A stretch of DNA of 64,000 nt from Halicephalobus mephisto (GCA_009193035.1 SWDT01000029.1:186001-250000), one strand, 5' to 3'; numbered from the stretch's first letter, positions 1-17,200 are shown. Numbers and translations: made by a program. The notes: generated from the sequence alone by a model not told the origin.

Positions 1-512
1 AAAATATATCTAATTGGGAAAAATGTTAAAAATAGTTATAAAGAAAATAACGAATGCCACCAAACATTGATGAAAACTGTATTTTTGTGTTTTCTGAACT
101 TTTGATATATGAAATTTTATATACTCATTCCAGATTGTTTCGTTCTAGAAGAGTGTTCTGCAAAAACGGAATGCAGATTCTGAATTAACATTTCAAGAGG
201 GTATAAGATGATATACAGCTTATTATAAAACTCCAGCGTTACTAAAGTACATTTCTTCGTTAGCTATTGCGCTCAATAAACAATATTCTTCTTACCCTTG
301 CATTTTCATACATTCCAAAAACAATAATATAAATCCTCGAAAAAAAGAAAACCGACATTATCTGTATAGACGATATACAGTAGATATCAATGACATTTGG
401 ACAATCTAATTTCGATACTGTAAAATGTTGAAAAAAACATCTTTAGTACTATGTAGCCGGTGTGATATAAAGGCAGCGGGCGCCAATGTATCACATACAG
501 AATCGCATGTTG
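1..512. other. AT-rich intergenic, no gene seen
   Basis: No open frame with coding character, no tRNA and no clear repeat is visible on either strand. Confidence 0.5.
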
Positions 513-760
513 GAATTCCGGTCGGCCCAAACCCAAGATCGTAAAGCTACCCCCTCCTTAGGAGGTTTTGGAGCGAAAAGGGGACACGTTTAATGTGGAA
601 GATAGAGCGAGTTCGAATGCTGCTGACCGCAGCAGACCCATAAGGGCCAAAGTTAACCCTAGGAGTCAATGGAAAGCCCGCCTTCGCCACGCCCAGCAGT
701 TGCCAGAACTTCCGGATACTTGCGGATTTGGAAAGTTCCACCAAAACTCGATTACTGGGA
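513..760 (+). repeat. SINE family A, 5'-truncated copy
   Basis: This stretch aligns with the reverse complement of 1872-2212. Shared blocks are the GGTCGGCC...AAACCCA junction, AAAAGGGGACAC, a TGTGGAAGAT block and a CCCAGCAGTT...CAAGAACTT-like tail. The tRNA-like head present in the other copy is missing here, so this copy is 5'-truncated. Short open frames inside it are repeat artefacts. Confidence 0.75.
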
Positions 761-1582
761 GCATCTCATCTTTTTATATCTTTTAGTACCATATTTAAAT
801 CGAGTAAATTAAGATTAGAAGGGAAGTTTATGATTTTATCAATGAATTATATTCCGCTATTGGATTGAGCAAATTGCGTCGAGTCGATGATGACACTTGA
901 AATTTGTTTTAGAATGCATTCAAAGATTATTGAAATAAAAGGAAACAAACAAGATAATAAAATCAATAAAATCAAGGGATCTATGTAAAATTAATATTGT
1001 TTTATTCATTATTTAATCTAGAAAGACAAAAAAGTGTAAGTAATATTTTAAGTATTATTTTTAAAATAACTAAAGCTTTAATGAAATGGATTGCTGTGAT
1101 TTCTAACTTAGGGATTGTAAGATGTTCAGTTTTCCAACAAAAGCATCTTTGAATCAGAATCCTTGAGAGCTCTTTTATCTTTATGTAAGTACAAGATTTA
1201 CATAATTTTTATAGTCCTTGGAATCAGAATTCCATCTTGCAAACTTCATCAATGACTTATAAGATCTATATTCAAGCAGTCCACTGTATAAGATATAATC
1301 TTTAAGATTCCACAACTTCGCAGCACTCCTATTTAAATTACACATTTACTAAAACTATAAATAATATTTTTCATCTTAAAAACTAAATATTAGGTTGATA
1401 AAGTTTTGCTAAAAAAATTTCAGAACGGCATTATTATTTTTTGCCGAAATATGGGATTTAGCAGTTGGGAAAATTTCTAGAAGCTTCTCCACACTACCGC
1501 TCCAAGGATATACAAAGGTGATTGCAGCACTGCGTTAGCTAGGAATGTCTTCGATCTTTGAACCTTAGCTTTGGACAATTAC
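761..1582. other. AT-rich intergenic, no gene seen
   Basis: Low-complexity AT-rich DNA with no supported gene, RNA or repeat family. Confidence 0.45.
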
Positions 1583-1831
1583 CCTTCTACAAGTGATAAT
1601 GTAGCATCCGCGCGAGCATCGCGACCAGCAATATCAACAGCACATTCAACAAGGACGTCGCCTTTTGTTGGATAGTCAACCGATGATCCAATCGCTTTGA
1701 ATCCGGAGAAAAGACGACCTCTATCCGTGCAAGCTTCTGCTGTGTTGCTGATGGAACGCAAAGAACATGCTGTACTTTGAATTATATTATCAGGCAGGAA
1801 TCTCAAATTTATTCCATGTATCGGGTCAACT
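1583..1831 (-). CDS. Orphan coding-like exon, unidentified
   Basis: On the minus strand a TTCCTAG acceptor (ending at 1832) is followed by about 82 open codons and a GTAATT donor after 1583. Codon usage is mixed and GC-richer than its surroundings, as in the real exons of this window. The peptide contains NTAEACTDRGRLFSG and KGDVLVECAVDIAG. I do not recognise it with confidence; the alternation of hydrophobic strands faintly recalls a hot-dog thioesterase fold, which is only a guess. No partner exon was found: 3' of it lies AT-rich DNA, 5' of it a SINE. It may be a gene relic stranded among repeats or an exon of an uncharted gene. Confidence 0.3.
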
Positions 1832-1871
1832 CTAGGAATTAGAAGATAAAAACATAAAAGAAGGTGATTTC

Positions 1872-2212
1872 AGTATTCGAGCCTGAAAGAACTTCCCAAA
1901 ATCGCAGGCTGTCGAAAGTTCTTGCAAACTGCTGGGTGTGGTGAAGGTGGGCCTCTCACTAACCACAAGGGTCTAGTAACCATTAGGGTCCACTAACCAT
2001 AGGGGTCGATTTTAGCCTGTTACGGGTCCGCTGGGGCCAGCAGCACTCGGACTCGCCTTTTAATCTTCCACATTCAAATGTGTCCCCTTTTCACCCCTAC
2101 TCTCCTGAGGAGATGTTAGGCTTTTACGACCTGGGTTTTGGCCGACCGGGATTCGAACCTGCGCTTCGACGTGTGATACAACAGCGTCCACCGCCTCAGC
2201 ACCACTCTCGGC
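1872..2212 (-). repeat. SINE family A, copy with tRNA-like head
   Basis: Read on the minus strand, positions 2212-2141 form a 72-nt tRNA-like head. It has GCCGA/TCGGC ends, an A-box-like TGGTGCTGAGGCGG and a perfect B box GGTTCGAATCC, which make an internal RNA polymerase III promoter. It is followed by a body homologous to 513-760. The body contains three degenerate 'ACCCnnnTGGTTA' units (about 1960-2010). The two copies lie in opposite orientation about 1.1 kb apart. The element ends directly beside the mariner remnant. Confidence 0.75.
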
Positions 2213-2217
2213 TTAAC

Positions 2218-2578
2218 TCCAGGAATTGGCTGCAACAATTCGAGAAAAATGTTCGAGGCGCTTCTCTTTCCACTTGCTACACGACAACACGAGAGCAAAG
2301 ATGGCAAAGAAGATCCAATAGAAACTAGCGGATCTTGGCTAGGGCATGGTTCCGCATCCACCATATTCGCCGAACATCACGCCATCTAACTTCCATTTGT
2401 TCCGGCATCTGAAGCACTATTTGAGCAAGAAAACGTTCGCGAAAATTGACGACCTCAAAACGAAGGTATCCACCTTTTCGATTCACGGTCGCCAGAATTC
2501 TAGATAAGGGGCATCCGTAATCAGTTCAATGGATGGGCTAATGCTGTTGATATAAAAGGTGATCATATTGTTGATTAA
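2218..2578 (+). mobile_element. Dead mariner (DD34D) transposase fragment
   Basis: The plus strand translates to the C-terminal part of a mariner transposase, with in-frame stops and one frameshift. Visible blocks are FHLLHDNTRAK (second catalytic Asp in HDN), HPPYSPNITPSNFHLF (family form HPPYSPDLAPSDYHLF), then after a frameshift DSRSPEF and RGIRNQFNGWANAVDI. Exactly 34 codons (two are stops) lie between the HDN aspartate and the position of the third acidic residue, which is Asn here. That spacing is the mariner DD34D signature. The N-terminal half and terminal repeats are not visible. It abuts a SINE on its left. It cannot encode active enzyme. Confidence 0.85.
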
Positions 2579-2596
2579 AGTTAGTTTTTTTTAGAG

Positions 2597-2950
2597 TCCT
2601 CGGATAGTACAATGGTAGTACACGTGAATTCAAATTCACGAGACCCGGGTTCGATTCCCGACCGAAGACCGGCAGCTAGAAGCCTAGCTCGCAAGCTGCT
2701 TGTAGGCTAAAGAAGCGAAGCCCTCTGCATATCTCTCATTAGAGGCCCGGTTGACCAAAGACAAGCTAGATGATAAGAAGAATCCCAAGGTCCTAGGAAC
2801 AGAAGGCTCGCACCCACGCACGCACCCACGCACGCACCCACGCACGCACCGACGGATGAGTTGGATCAAAGGTACAAGGAAGTTTAACTTTGGTGTTATT
2901 TGTGAACTTTGAATGTGCGATATGGGAATAAATAGAAATAGAAATAGAAA
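2597..2950 (+). repeat. SINE family B, tRNA-like head and A-rich tail
   Basis: Positions 2597-2668 look like a tRNA: acceptor arms TCCTCGG/CCGAAGA, A-box region TAGTACAATGGTAGTA and B box GGTTCGATTCC. The anticodon arm is a 5-bp stem closing a 6-nt loop instead of 7, so I do not call a functional tRNA. A body follows, with a 12-bp tandem stretch (CACCCACGCACG, about 2812-2850) and an (AAATAG)n-like tail at 2930-2950. A decayed relative lies at 23.8 kb. Confidence 0.6.
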
Positions 2951-4153
2951 GTTAGTTTTGAAGAAAGAGAAAAAAATTAAAAGTAATCTAATTTTTTTAG
3001 CAGAACTTTTTTACCAACCTAATACTTATGCGTCTGGTGTTACAAGAATCTTCTGCATTCAAATTAATTTTAAGTAAACAATCCCATTGTACAAAATGAG
3101 GAAAAAATTCGAGCGCAAATTTATAAAGCGAAAAAGGTTATCTAAACTAAATCTTAAGACAAATCCCAAAATACAACTAGAGATCATACTTAATAACATA
3201 TTAGATTCCCAATTTGTCATCTTTACTTTTGTAAAAGCTATCAGATGCTTCGTTATTACGGTCACTGTAGAACAAAACGTATCCTGAAAAATTTTGTTTC
3301 ATTCTTTCACTCAAGCCGTTTTGAGAGAATCCGAGCTTCTGTAAGGTATAATGAAGACTTTTCTCTCTAAATATCTGATACCAAAGTCTAATCCTACTGA
3401 CCATTTCTTTATGTTGAAAGCAACTTTTTCCTCGACACACCCTTAATCTTCTTTGTATGGTGTATTGATGTAGAGTTCTGTCAAAAACTCCAATTGCAGT
3501 CTGTGAAGTACCGTTGAGCTCAAAGTTTTACAATATGTTGTGGGATATATCTCTGATTGATATTAGCTTTGTAATTTACAAAAAAAACAACATCTCTTCA
3601 TCGGAAGTGGTTCTCCTTTAGATTATCATAAGTTTTGTTTATGCAATCATCTGAACGATCTTATTTATGGAATTTAGAGCGAAAATATTGCGGATTAAGC
3701 ATCTGCTGTGTTTGTTGGTAGAAAGCTTACCTAATCATAAAAACTTTTTCATCAATTTAAAGCATGTTGAGATGCGAGTCAAAAACGACTTTATTATCCT
3801 TCTGTTTTGATTTTCATAATTTCTTCCAAAGTGAAAATTGAGAAATGACTTTAGTATCATTATGAAGCTCTGAACAGCAGTTTTATAATCACTACCAAAA
3901 AGATTGATTTTTTTTCCTTTAAAAAATTCATTGTGATTGTTTCATATGTCTAATTTTTTTTGTCTTGTAGACTCTTTCTTTAATGACTTACAGCCCGCTT
4001 AAATGATAATAGAAAGAATTACTCATAGTTTAATTTCCACATTCAAGATCATTAATTTTTTGTATTTTGATAATGAGACTGTTTATGATTCGATATTGAG
4101 AATTAAGTGAAATATCAAAGTTATGCAAACCTACTAGTTACTTATAGAGTACT
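2951..4153. other. AT-rich intergenic, no gene seen
   Basis: This is the 3' flank of the kynurenine monooxygenase gene. Several short open frames exist on both strands, but none has conserved motifs or splice support. Confidence 0.5.
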
Positions 4154-8823
<4,670 letters not shown>

Positions 8824-9219
8824 TTTTTCAAGACCAAAAATAATAAATCGAGATTGTAACACTTAAACGAAAATCGCAAAATCAGATCGATCGGTCACGG
8901 GTAACCTTTCGTTGAAATAAAAACTGAAAATCAATCATCTCAGTCTTGATTCCGAACGTGGTCCAAACGTGATCGAAAATGATCTAAAAAAATCAAATTC
9001 TGCCGAAAGTCATGTTGAATTTTCATCAGTTAATTCTTTAATAGTTTCATTTTCATCAAGATAAACTTCCAAATCAGATTTCTGAATTTTAAATTTTTCA
9101 AAAATTAAAATTAAAGTTCGATTCTGAAACGGATTCATTGACAATTTTCATCCTTCTGATTCTTTATTATTTTCATCAAAATAAATTTTTTTGGATTCTT
9201 GTTTTAATTTTGAACTCAG

Positions 9220-9810
9220 ATTTTGATGTAGATTCATTGAGGATTTTCATCGTTCTGATTTTTTATCATTTTCATCTTATCGAGACAGACTTCTCCCTTC
9301 TTGATCCAGATCCTTGTAAATTCTGTAGTCATAATTAAAGTCGAATTCTGAGACGAATCCATCTGATTTTAATCATTCTCATTCTTTATCATTTCCATCT
9401 TCGTTAAACCAACTTTTCCCATCTTAACCCAGATCGATATAGATTCTGTAGTCATAATTAAAGTCGAATTCTGAGACGAATCCATCTGATTTCAGTTATT
9501 CTCATTTTCTACCATTTTCATCTTCGTTAAACCAACTTTTCCCATCTTAACCCAGGTCCATATAGATTCTGTAGTCATAATTAAAGTCGAATTCAGACAC
9601 GAATCTATCTGATTTTAATCATTCTTATTCTTTATCATTTCCATCTTCGTTAAACCAACTTTTCCCATCTTAACCCAGATCGATATAGATTCTGTAGTCA
9701 TAATTAAAGTCGAATTCAGACACGAATCCATTTTATTTTAGTCATTCTTATTCTTTATCATTTCCATCTTCGTTAAACCAACTTTTCCCATCTTAACCCA
9801 GGTCCATATA
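9220..9810. repeat. 123-bp tandem satellite, intergenic
   Basis: Near-identical units: the landmark 'ctgtagtcataattaaag' falls at 9323, 9446, 9569 and 9692, a period of exactly 123 bp, with partial units at both ends. It lies in the 2.4-kb gap between the kmo gene and the multicopper oxidase. The flanks 8824-9220 and 9810-10190 show no gene. Confidence 0.9.
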
Positions 9811-10189
9811 ACTTAGATTCCATCCTTAAATTATATTTACCGTCGTATTTTGGAGCTGATTCTGCATGTATTCTTATCACAATTCTCCCAAAGTGCTCAA
9901 AGTTGTACTTATTAGTGTTTTCTCAACTAAAAATTGACTTCTTGCAAAGAATTGTTGCAATTTAACGAGACTAACACTGATAAAGACTCCACTCAGAGGT
10001 GCGGCAAACACGAAATGTCACTTTAAATTTCTCACGATAACTTTTATGTTGAGAATCAAGATATATGTAGATTATGCTTTAATTCGAGGAAAACATAAAA
10101 TATAAGTATTGTGTCCAAAATCAATTTTTCTACCCAATTTTCGTGGTTAAATTTCGAGGGAAAGATAAAAAATAATATTACCTAAGGTA

Positions 10190-11130
10190 GGAGTCAAAGT
10201 TATGTAAAATTAAAATAATTTCTTAAAATAAAAATATTCAACTTTGATTTTTTTAAATAAAAATATTTAAATAACTTTTAAAATAAAAATATTTAAATAA
10301 TTTTTTTAAATAAAAATATTTAAAATAATTTTTAAAATAAAAATACTTAAATAACTTTTTTAAATAACCTTTAAAATAAAAATATTTAAATAACTTTTAA
10401 AATAAAAATATTTAAATAACCTTTAAAATAAAAATATTTAAAATAACTTTTAAAATAAAAATATTTAAATAACTTTTTTAAATAACCTTTAAAATAAAAA
10501 TATTTAAATAACTTTTAAAATAAAAATATTTAAATAACCTTTAAAATAAAAATATTTAAAATAACTTTTAAAATAAAAATATTTAAATAACTTTTTAAAT
10601 AAAAATATTTAAATAACTTTTAAAATAAAAATATTTAAAATAATTTCTTAAAATAAAAATATTCAACTTTGATTTTTTTAAATAAAAATATTTAAATAAC
10701 TTTTTCGAATAAAAATATTTAAATAATTTTTTAAAATAAAAATATTCAACTTTGATTTTTTTAAATAAAAATATTTAAATAACTTTTAAAATAAAAATAT
10801 TTAAATAATTTTTTTAAATAAAAATATTTAATTTTTAAAATAAAAATACTTAAATAACTTTTTTAAATAACCTTTAAAATAAAAATATTTAAATAACTTT
10901 TAAAATAAAAATATTTAAATAACCTTTAAAATAAAAATATTTAAAATAACTTTTAAAATAAAAATATTTAAATAACTTTTTAAATAAAAATATTTAAATA
11001 ACTTTTAAAATAAAAATATTTAAAATAATTTCTTAAAATAAAAATACTCAACTTTGATTTTTTTAAATAAAAATATTTGAAATAACTTTTTAAAATAAAA
11101 ATATTTAAAATAATTTTTAAAAATATTTAA
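10190..11130. repeat. AT-only satellite (AAATAAAAATATTTAAATAAC)n
   Basis: About 940 bp of a short unit, aaataaaaatatttaaataa followed by ctttt, with a higher-order duplication: blocks near 10200-10640 and 10650-11080 repeat each other. It ends about 100 bp from the stop codon of the multicopper oxidase. Almost no G. Confidence 0.9.
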
Positions 11131-11232
11131 TTTAAACTATTTTTTAACATTTTTATTTTATAAAATCTTTACATTTTTTAAATTTTATTTTTTTAAATTT
11201 ATACATTTTTAAGTTTCTATTTTCGAAAAAAT

Positions 11233-14200
11233 TTACATATGATTAAAATTTTGTTTTAACTTTGGATCCAAAGGAGGAGCTTGATAATCTCCACAATCAT
11301 GAGGAAAATTGACAGGTGGAATCGGCATTTGTTCGTTTTTTCCTATTTTCATGCCGAAGGCCATTCCGGCCATTTGATGAAGCATCAGATGACAATGAGC
11401 ATACCACCATCCAGGATTATCAGCTCTAAATCTGATAACGATATATCCACCCATAGGAACTGGTACAGTATCTCTAAATGTTGGATTTTTGGAAATATTT
11501 GAAATTTTTCCATTTAACCAAGTAGAATTTTTCCAAGATTTTTCATTACAATGTTTTGTGTGTTCGCAATCTATATCCGGATTCGATTCTGAAATAAAAT
11601 TTGTTTCGTTGTAGTTCGGAAATCCCATTTTAAGAAGATAAAAATGTCTTCCGTGCATGTGAAAAGGATGAGCATATCCGTTCGTGTAACCTCCGCCGTA
11701 ACTAAAATTAAAATATTAAAATTAAAAAAACATTTTATAAAATTATTCAAATATGAATTTTCAGAACTATTTTGAAATCTATATAAAAACCAAATTAAAA
11801 TTTCGTGTAAAAATTGAATAAGCTAACTTGGTCAAACAGTGTAAGTAAAATGTAAACTTTAATTACATTTTAAAGATATTTATAAACATAAATATGGAAA
11901 TATAGGCTGATCTGTCTAAATGCTGCAAGCAAACTGCAAATTTTACTCAGATTTTAAAGATATTTATAAAAATAAATATAGGCTGATCTGTCTAAATGCT
12001 GCAAGCAAACTGCAAGTTTTACTTAGATCGGTTAATATTTCTATATTTATGTTTATGAATATCTTTAAAATCTAAACGTTGCAAGCAAACTGCAAATTTT
12101 AGTTTGATTTTAAAGATATTTATAAACATAAATATAGAAATATTAACTGATCTAAACGTTGCAAGTAAAATGTAAATTTTACTTTGATTTTAAAGATATT
12201 TGTAAACATAAATATAAAAATATTAACCGATCTGTCTAAACGTTGCGAAGCACAAATTTTATTTTGATTTTAGTTGCGACATTCAGGCAGATAAGTCAAC
12301 ATCAAATGCAAATTTTAGTTTTGTTTTGACTTTAATGTCAACCTATTTATTTGAACATTGCAATTATATTGCAAATTTTATCTTCATTTTGACTTTAATG
12401 TTGACTTGTCTGCCTAAATGTTGCGAGCAAAGTGCAAATTTTACTTTCATTTCGATTTTGACCTATCTGCCTAATCGTTGCGAGCAAAGTACAAATTTTA
12501 TTTTTATCTTCATTTCGATTTTAACCTGTTTGCCTAAATATTGCGAGCAAAGTGCAAATTTTACTTTTATTTCGACTATTTGATAGATTTTAGTAAAGAT
12601 TTTTTAAATCCTTTTTTTGTGGAAATTTAAAATTTCTAAAAAGTCACACTATCGTAAAAAAATTAAAATTTTCTTTAAAATTTAATTTTTGTAGAAAATT
12701 ACCAGATTTACCGTATTTTCTACTGTAATTTTTTCTGTTTGAAAAATTATTTAAATTAAAAACTATTAATAATTAATAAAATAAAACTCGCCCAATATTG
12801 TATAATGTAATTTGGATTAAATTTCCCAAAGTAAAATTTAAATAATAAAAACAAAAACAATTGTCGTCAAATCTTCGATCACTTTCGGCCGGACAAGCAC
12901 TTCGATTACAAACTTTGGCTACAGTATCCAATTTTTTTTCATGAAAATACGGCATGCCCCGAGGCAACTGAAACATCCAACCGTTCATGTGACTATCGTA
13001 ATGAACATTGATAAAATGTTCTTCATATCCGTCGTCGAAGCCATCCGTCGAGATCATATCCAGATCGTTCATTTCATCTGCGGATTCAAGGTCAGTAGAA
13101 TAACGACAAATGTAATTATATTCCTTGGGGAACTGCTTGAAGGGGCAGTTTTGGACCACACAAGGAGAATTCGAAGTACAGCGGGTTCTATGAAACCAAT
13201 CAGCTGAAAATTTTAAAATTGAAATTGAAATTAAATATTTTCAAAACAAAATTGAAATTAAATATTTTTAAAAACAAAATTAAAATTAAATATTTTTAAA
13301 AACAAAATTAAAATTAAATATTTTTAAAATTGAAATTAAATATTTTTAAAATCCAAAAATATTTTTCAAAAATAAAATTAATATTAAATATTTTTAAAAA
13401 CGAAATTAAAATTAAATATTTTTAAATACAAAATTGAAATTAAATATTTTTAAAAATTTTAAATTATAGTATTTTAAAAAATTAAAATTTGCAAAATCAT
13501 TAATTTCGGAAAATTTTAAGGTTTTAAAAATTTCCAATATCTTTCATTAAATTTTATAAGATTCTTAAATCGTCTACTATAATCACAAAAATTCTAAAAT
13601 ATCCTACAAAATTCCAGAATTTTCGAAGATCTTGGAAAATTTTAAGATTCTCGAGAAATACAGAATATTTCACAGAATCCTAAAATTTTCCACAATATTT
13701 TCAAAAATTCTAAAATATCCTATAAAATTCCGGAATTTTCGAAGATTTTCAAAAATTTTAAGATTCTCGAAAATTCTAGAATACCGTACAGAATTCCAAA
13801 TTCTTCCACAAAATTTTCAAAGATTCTAAAATATCTTATAACCCTAGAATTTTCGAAGATCTTATATGAGATCTTGGGAAATTCTAAAATATTCTGTAGA
13901 ATCCTGAAAGATTTTGGAAGATTTTCAAAAATTCTAAAATATCCTACACAATTCCAGAATTTTCGAAGATCTTCAAAAATTTTAAGATTCTCGAAAATTC
14001 TAGAATACCGTACAGAATTCCAAATTCTTCCAAAAATAATTTTAAAATTTCTAAATTACAGAATTTTAAATATTTAAATTTTGTAAAACCCACGTGTTTT
14101 CAATTGATTATGTCCTTGGTAGTCTTCGTAAAATAATTTTGCAGCTCCGAAGAAAGGTTCAATTTTGCCTCCGGTCTTGTTGTAATGTTCCAGAGTCTCC

Positions 14201-17200
14201 AATTGAATCCAGTAAGTACTTTTTTCTGGATTTCTCAATCCTTGAATCAAAATATCGTATCTTTCTCCAGGGAAAATTATCATCATGTCAATCTCCGTCG
14301 GTTTCAGAGGATATCCATCAGCAGCCAAAATTGAAAATTTATGTCCTTCTACCGTAACCATCAGCATGTGACTTCCAGCTCCGTTGATGACTCTGAAGAG
14401 GATTTTCTCATCTGAAAAAGTAAAATTTTAAAGTTACCGTAATCAAAAAACATAACTTCTAAAATCACCCTAATCAGAAAAATTTTATTTTCAAAACTAC
14501 CGTAATCTAAGAAGATTTTATCCTCAAAACTATCGTAATCAAAAAAATTTTACATTCAAAACTACTGTATTTTTGGCTTGTTTCATTTGAAGTAATTGGT
14601 CACCAATGTGGAACCATAAAAACACAACAAAATGTACAGATATTACAAAACTAGATTATATCATGTACACGTTTTCCTTGACGAATTTTCGGTATTTACG
14701 AAGCTCATGACGGGATACTCTAGCACAAATGTTCTTGACAAAATCTTCAGTCTTGATTTCTGGAGCAATCAACTTCAGGACGAACCGGATGGCCAGGACA
14801 GCGATGAGACATCCGTCAGATTCCCAGATGAAACTAGGACAGACGTACATGTCCTGCACGACCATGGTGCACAGTTTCTCCATTTCGTATTCTTGGAAGA
14901 GTCTCGGCTGCCAATCACGAAGGGTGTTCAAGTAGACGGCTAGCTGGGCATGGACCTTGGGGGCGCCTGTGAAGTGCCACGTCGGAGAAGACAGGATCTT
15001 CCGGATTTCGTCGAATTGCTCCATTCGTTTGGCTTTCCTTTCCTCGTCGATATTCAGCATGATTCCGTCAGGATATAAGATACTAGAAATTGACACGTTT
15101 CATATATGGAAAAAACAAAGTCCTACTTGTGGGACACGTTCAGGACGTCGACCGCGCTGGTGTGGACGGTGTCGCCTTCCCGGGCCCCTGCGGCGCATAT
15201 GCATGCCCTGGCGATTTGCTAAAGACGAAAACCCATATATCAACCGGGTCCTGGGTGTTGGACTTACGTATTTGTCGTACGTTTTCACTTTTCCGGGGTA
15301 CTTGATGGACAACCTATAGAAATAAATGATCGCAGAACATATAGTGACCGGCTTGCACTGTAGCCTAAGGCCTAAAAATAGTTTCTCATATATGAATCCA
15401 TCGTTTCAAGGTTCGTTGACAGACCCAACTCGATGAGATGAAGGTAGACTTCCCGGAGTTGTTGATCCTTTATCATCTTGGTCGAGTGACAGCCACCTGA
15501 GTAAGAAAAACCCGTAATAGCTCTGCAGCCAGAGACCAGCACCGGGTTCAGCAGGATAACGTATATAAAATATGAAAATAAACGAAAAAATAAAAGAATA
15601 AAAACGAACAAAACGAATAAAACAAAAATCGCATCAAATTGCGAATCACGAGAGCACTCGGGTCCCGACGCGAAAACCAAACGTCGGACTCGCGCTTTTG
15701 TACTTTTTTAAATTTTTATTTTCGAAATTCTCATTGTCCTAAATTTCTTCTTTTTCATATATTTATTTTTTTGTGTTTTTTTAAATTTTCATTTTCAAAA
15801 TTCCCACTTTCCTAAATTTCTTCTTTTTTATGTATTTATTTTTTTGTGTTTTTTTAAATTTTCATTTTCAAAATTCCCACTTTCCTAAATTTCTTCTTTT
15901 TTATGTATTTATTTCTTTATCCTTTTTTAAATTTTCATTTTCAAAATTCCCACTTTCTTAAAAATTTTTTAATATTTATTTCTTTATACTTTTTTGATTT
16001 TTTAAAAATTCCTTACTCTTTTGAGGTCTATATTTTTCTAATTTTTAATTTTTGAAAAACCTTACTTTTTTTAATTTTGAACGTCTCCAATGGAAGTGTC
16101 TGTGGTTGGTTTGTCATCTGGGTCTGGTCGTGCCATCCGTGAGAATTTACTAAAAGTGTTCTGATAGCTACCACGCCCCCGATGGCCCCGAAGTCGTAAG
16201 TCCTCGTTGGGGCCCAACAGCGGCCGAGTTTTTCCAAATCAAATCCCCAATGCCATTTGTGAGTTCTCCATCGTTGGGCGTACCAGATGTAGTTCGAATC
16301 CGCTACAGTCCACTCCTAAAAACTGATTAATTTTTATATTTTTTAAAAGTTTACCTGAAGAACCATCGGATACTCTCTCAACGTTTCGACTTGGCTTACG
16401 GTATTTTGAAGACTAGTACTTTTCACTATGAACGCCCCCAGGAGCCCCCGACCCCTGTCCATCCCCAGATGTCCGTGGAGCCAATGGGTGCCCGGGGTGT
16501 CGGCTATGAACCTGTATTCGTACTTTGTTTTCGGGGCAATGGGGCATTGTTGAAGAAAAGCGACTCCGTCCGTGTACCAGAGGCCTTTCTTGTCCATTCC
16601 GTGGAGATGGACAGTCACTGATTCACTTAGAAGGTTATTGAAGACTTTTAAAATGACCTCTGCCCCGAAAGGAACCACGATCGGATCAGCTGGGATTTTT
16701 CCGTTTATGGCAAAAACCACTTGATGAAGTCCGTGGAGTTGCAACAAAGTAGATAAGTTGTGGAAAGACGAATTCCAAGTGTAACTAAGCTCACAAGGTT
16801 TAGCTTGATCTGATTCCCGTACTCTCCAAGGCATCTGGAAACAGTTAATTCACTACTGTCAAAGTCTATAAAATAGTCGACATCGAATTTTTCAAAAATA
16901 CTTGAATTAGTCAACCTGCTCGAATGTTGCGGGCAGACTGCAGTTTTAACTTCGATGTCGACCATTTTATGGATTTCAATGTGGAAATTTTGGTTTTTAT
17001 CGTACAGTTTCGAAATCGTCGGGATCGTAATCCAGGACTTGTACTGCTCCGTTCTGGCCGTCTGTGGACATTGTTAGTTTTTCTTGAATAACAAGTTCGA
17101 ATTCGTAAATCCCGTCGGATCTCGGTTTGGATAATTCCAAAGGTTTCGCAAATTCTTCGAATCCATCAATCTCGATTAGAAAATAAAATATAAAAATAAC

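Noticed and set aside
2597..2668. Functional tRNA gene
   Set aside because: Good acceptor arms and B box, but the anticodon stem closes a 6-nt loop, the acceptor has a mismatch and the sequence continues into a repeat body; better called a SINE head.
3201..3440. 79-codon minus-strand frame
   Set aside because: No recognisable motif, AT-driven composition, no splice sites; treated as chance.
13632..14077. Two plus-strand Phe/Lys/Ile-rich frames
   Set aside because: Products of the degenerate 'ctaaaatatcc' tandem tract in an oxidase intron.
15100..15312. Arg-rich minus-strand frame across the cyclin region
   Set aside because: It reads through a GTAAGT donor in the wrong frame; the spliced exons 15313-15268 and 15218-15127 explain the region.
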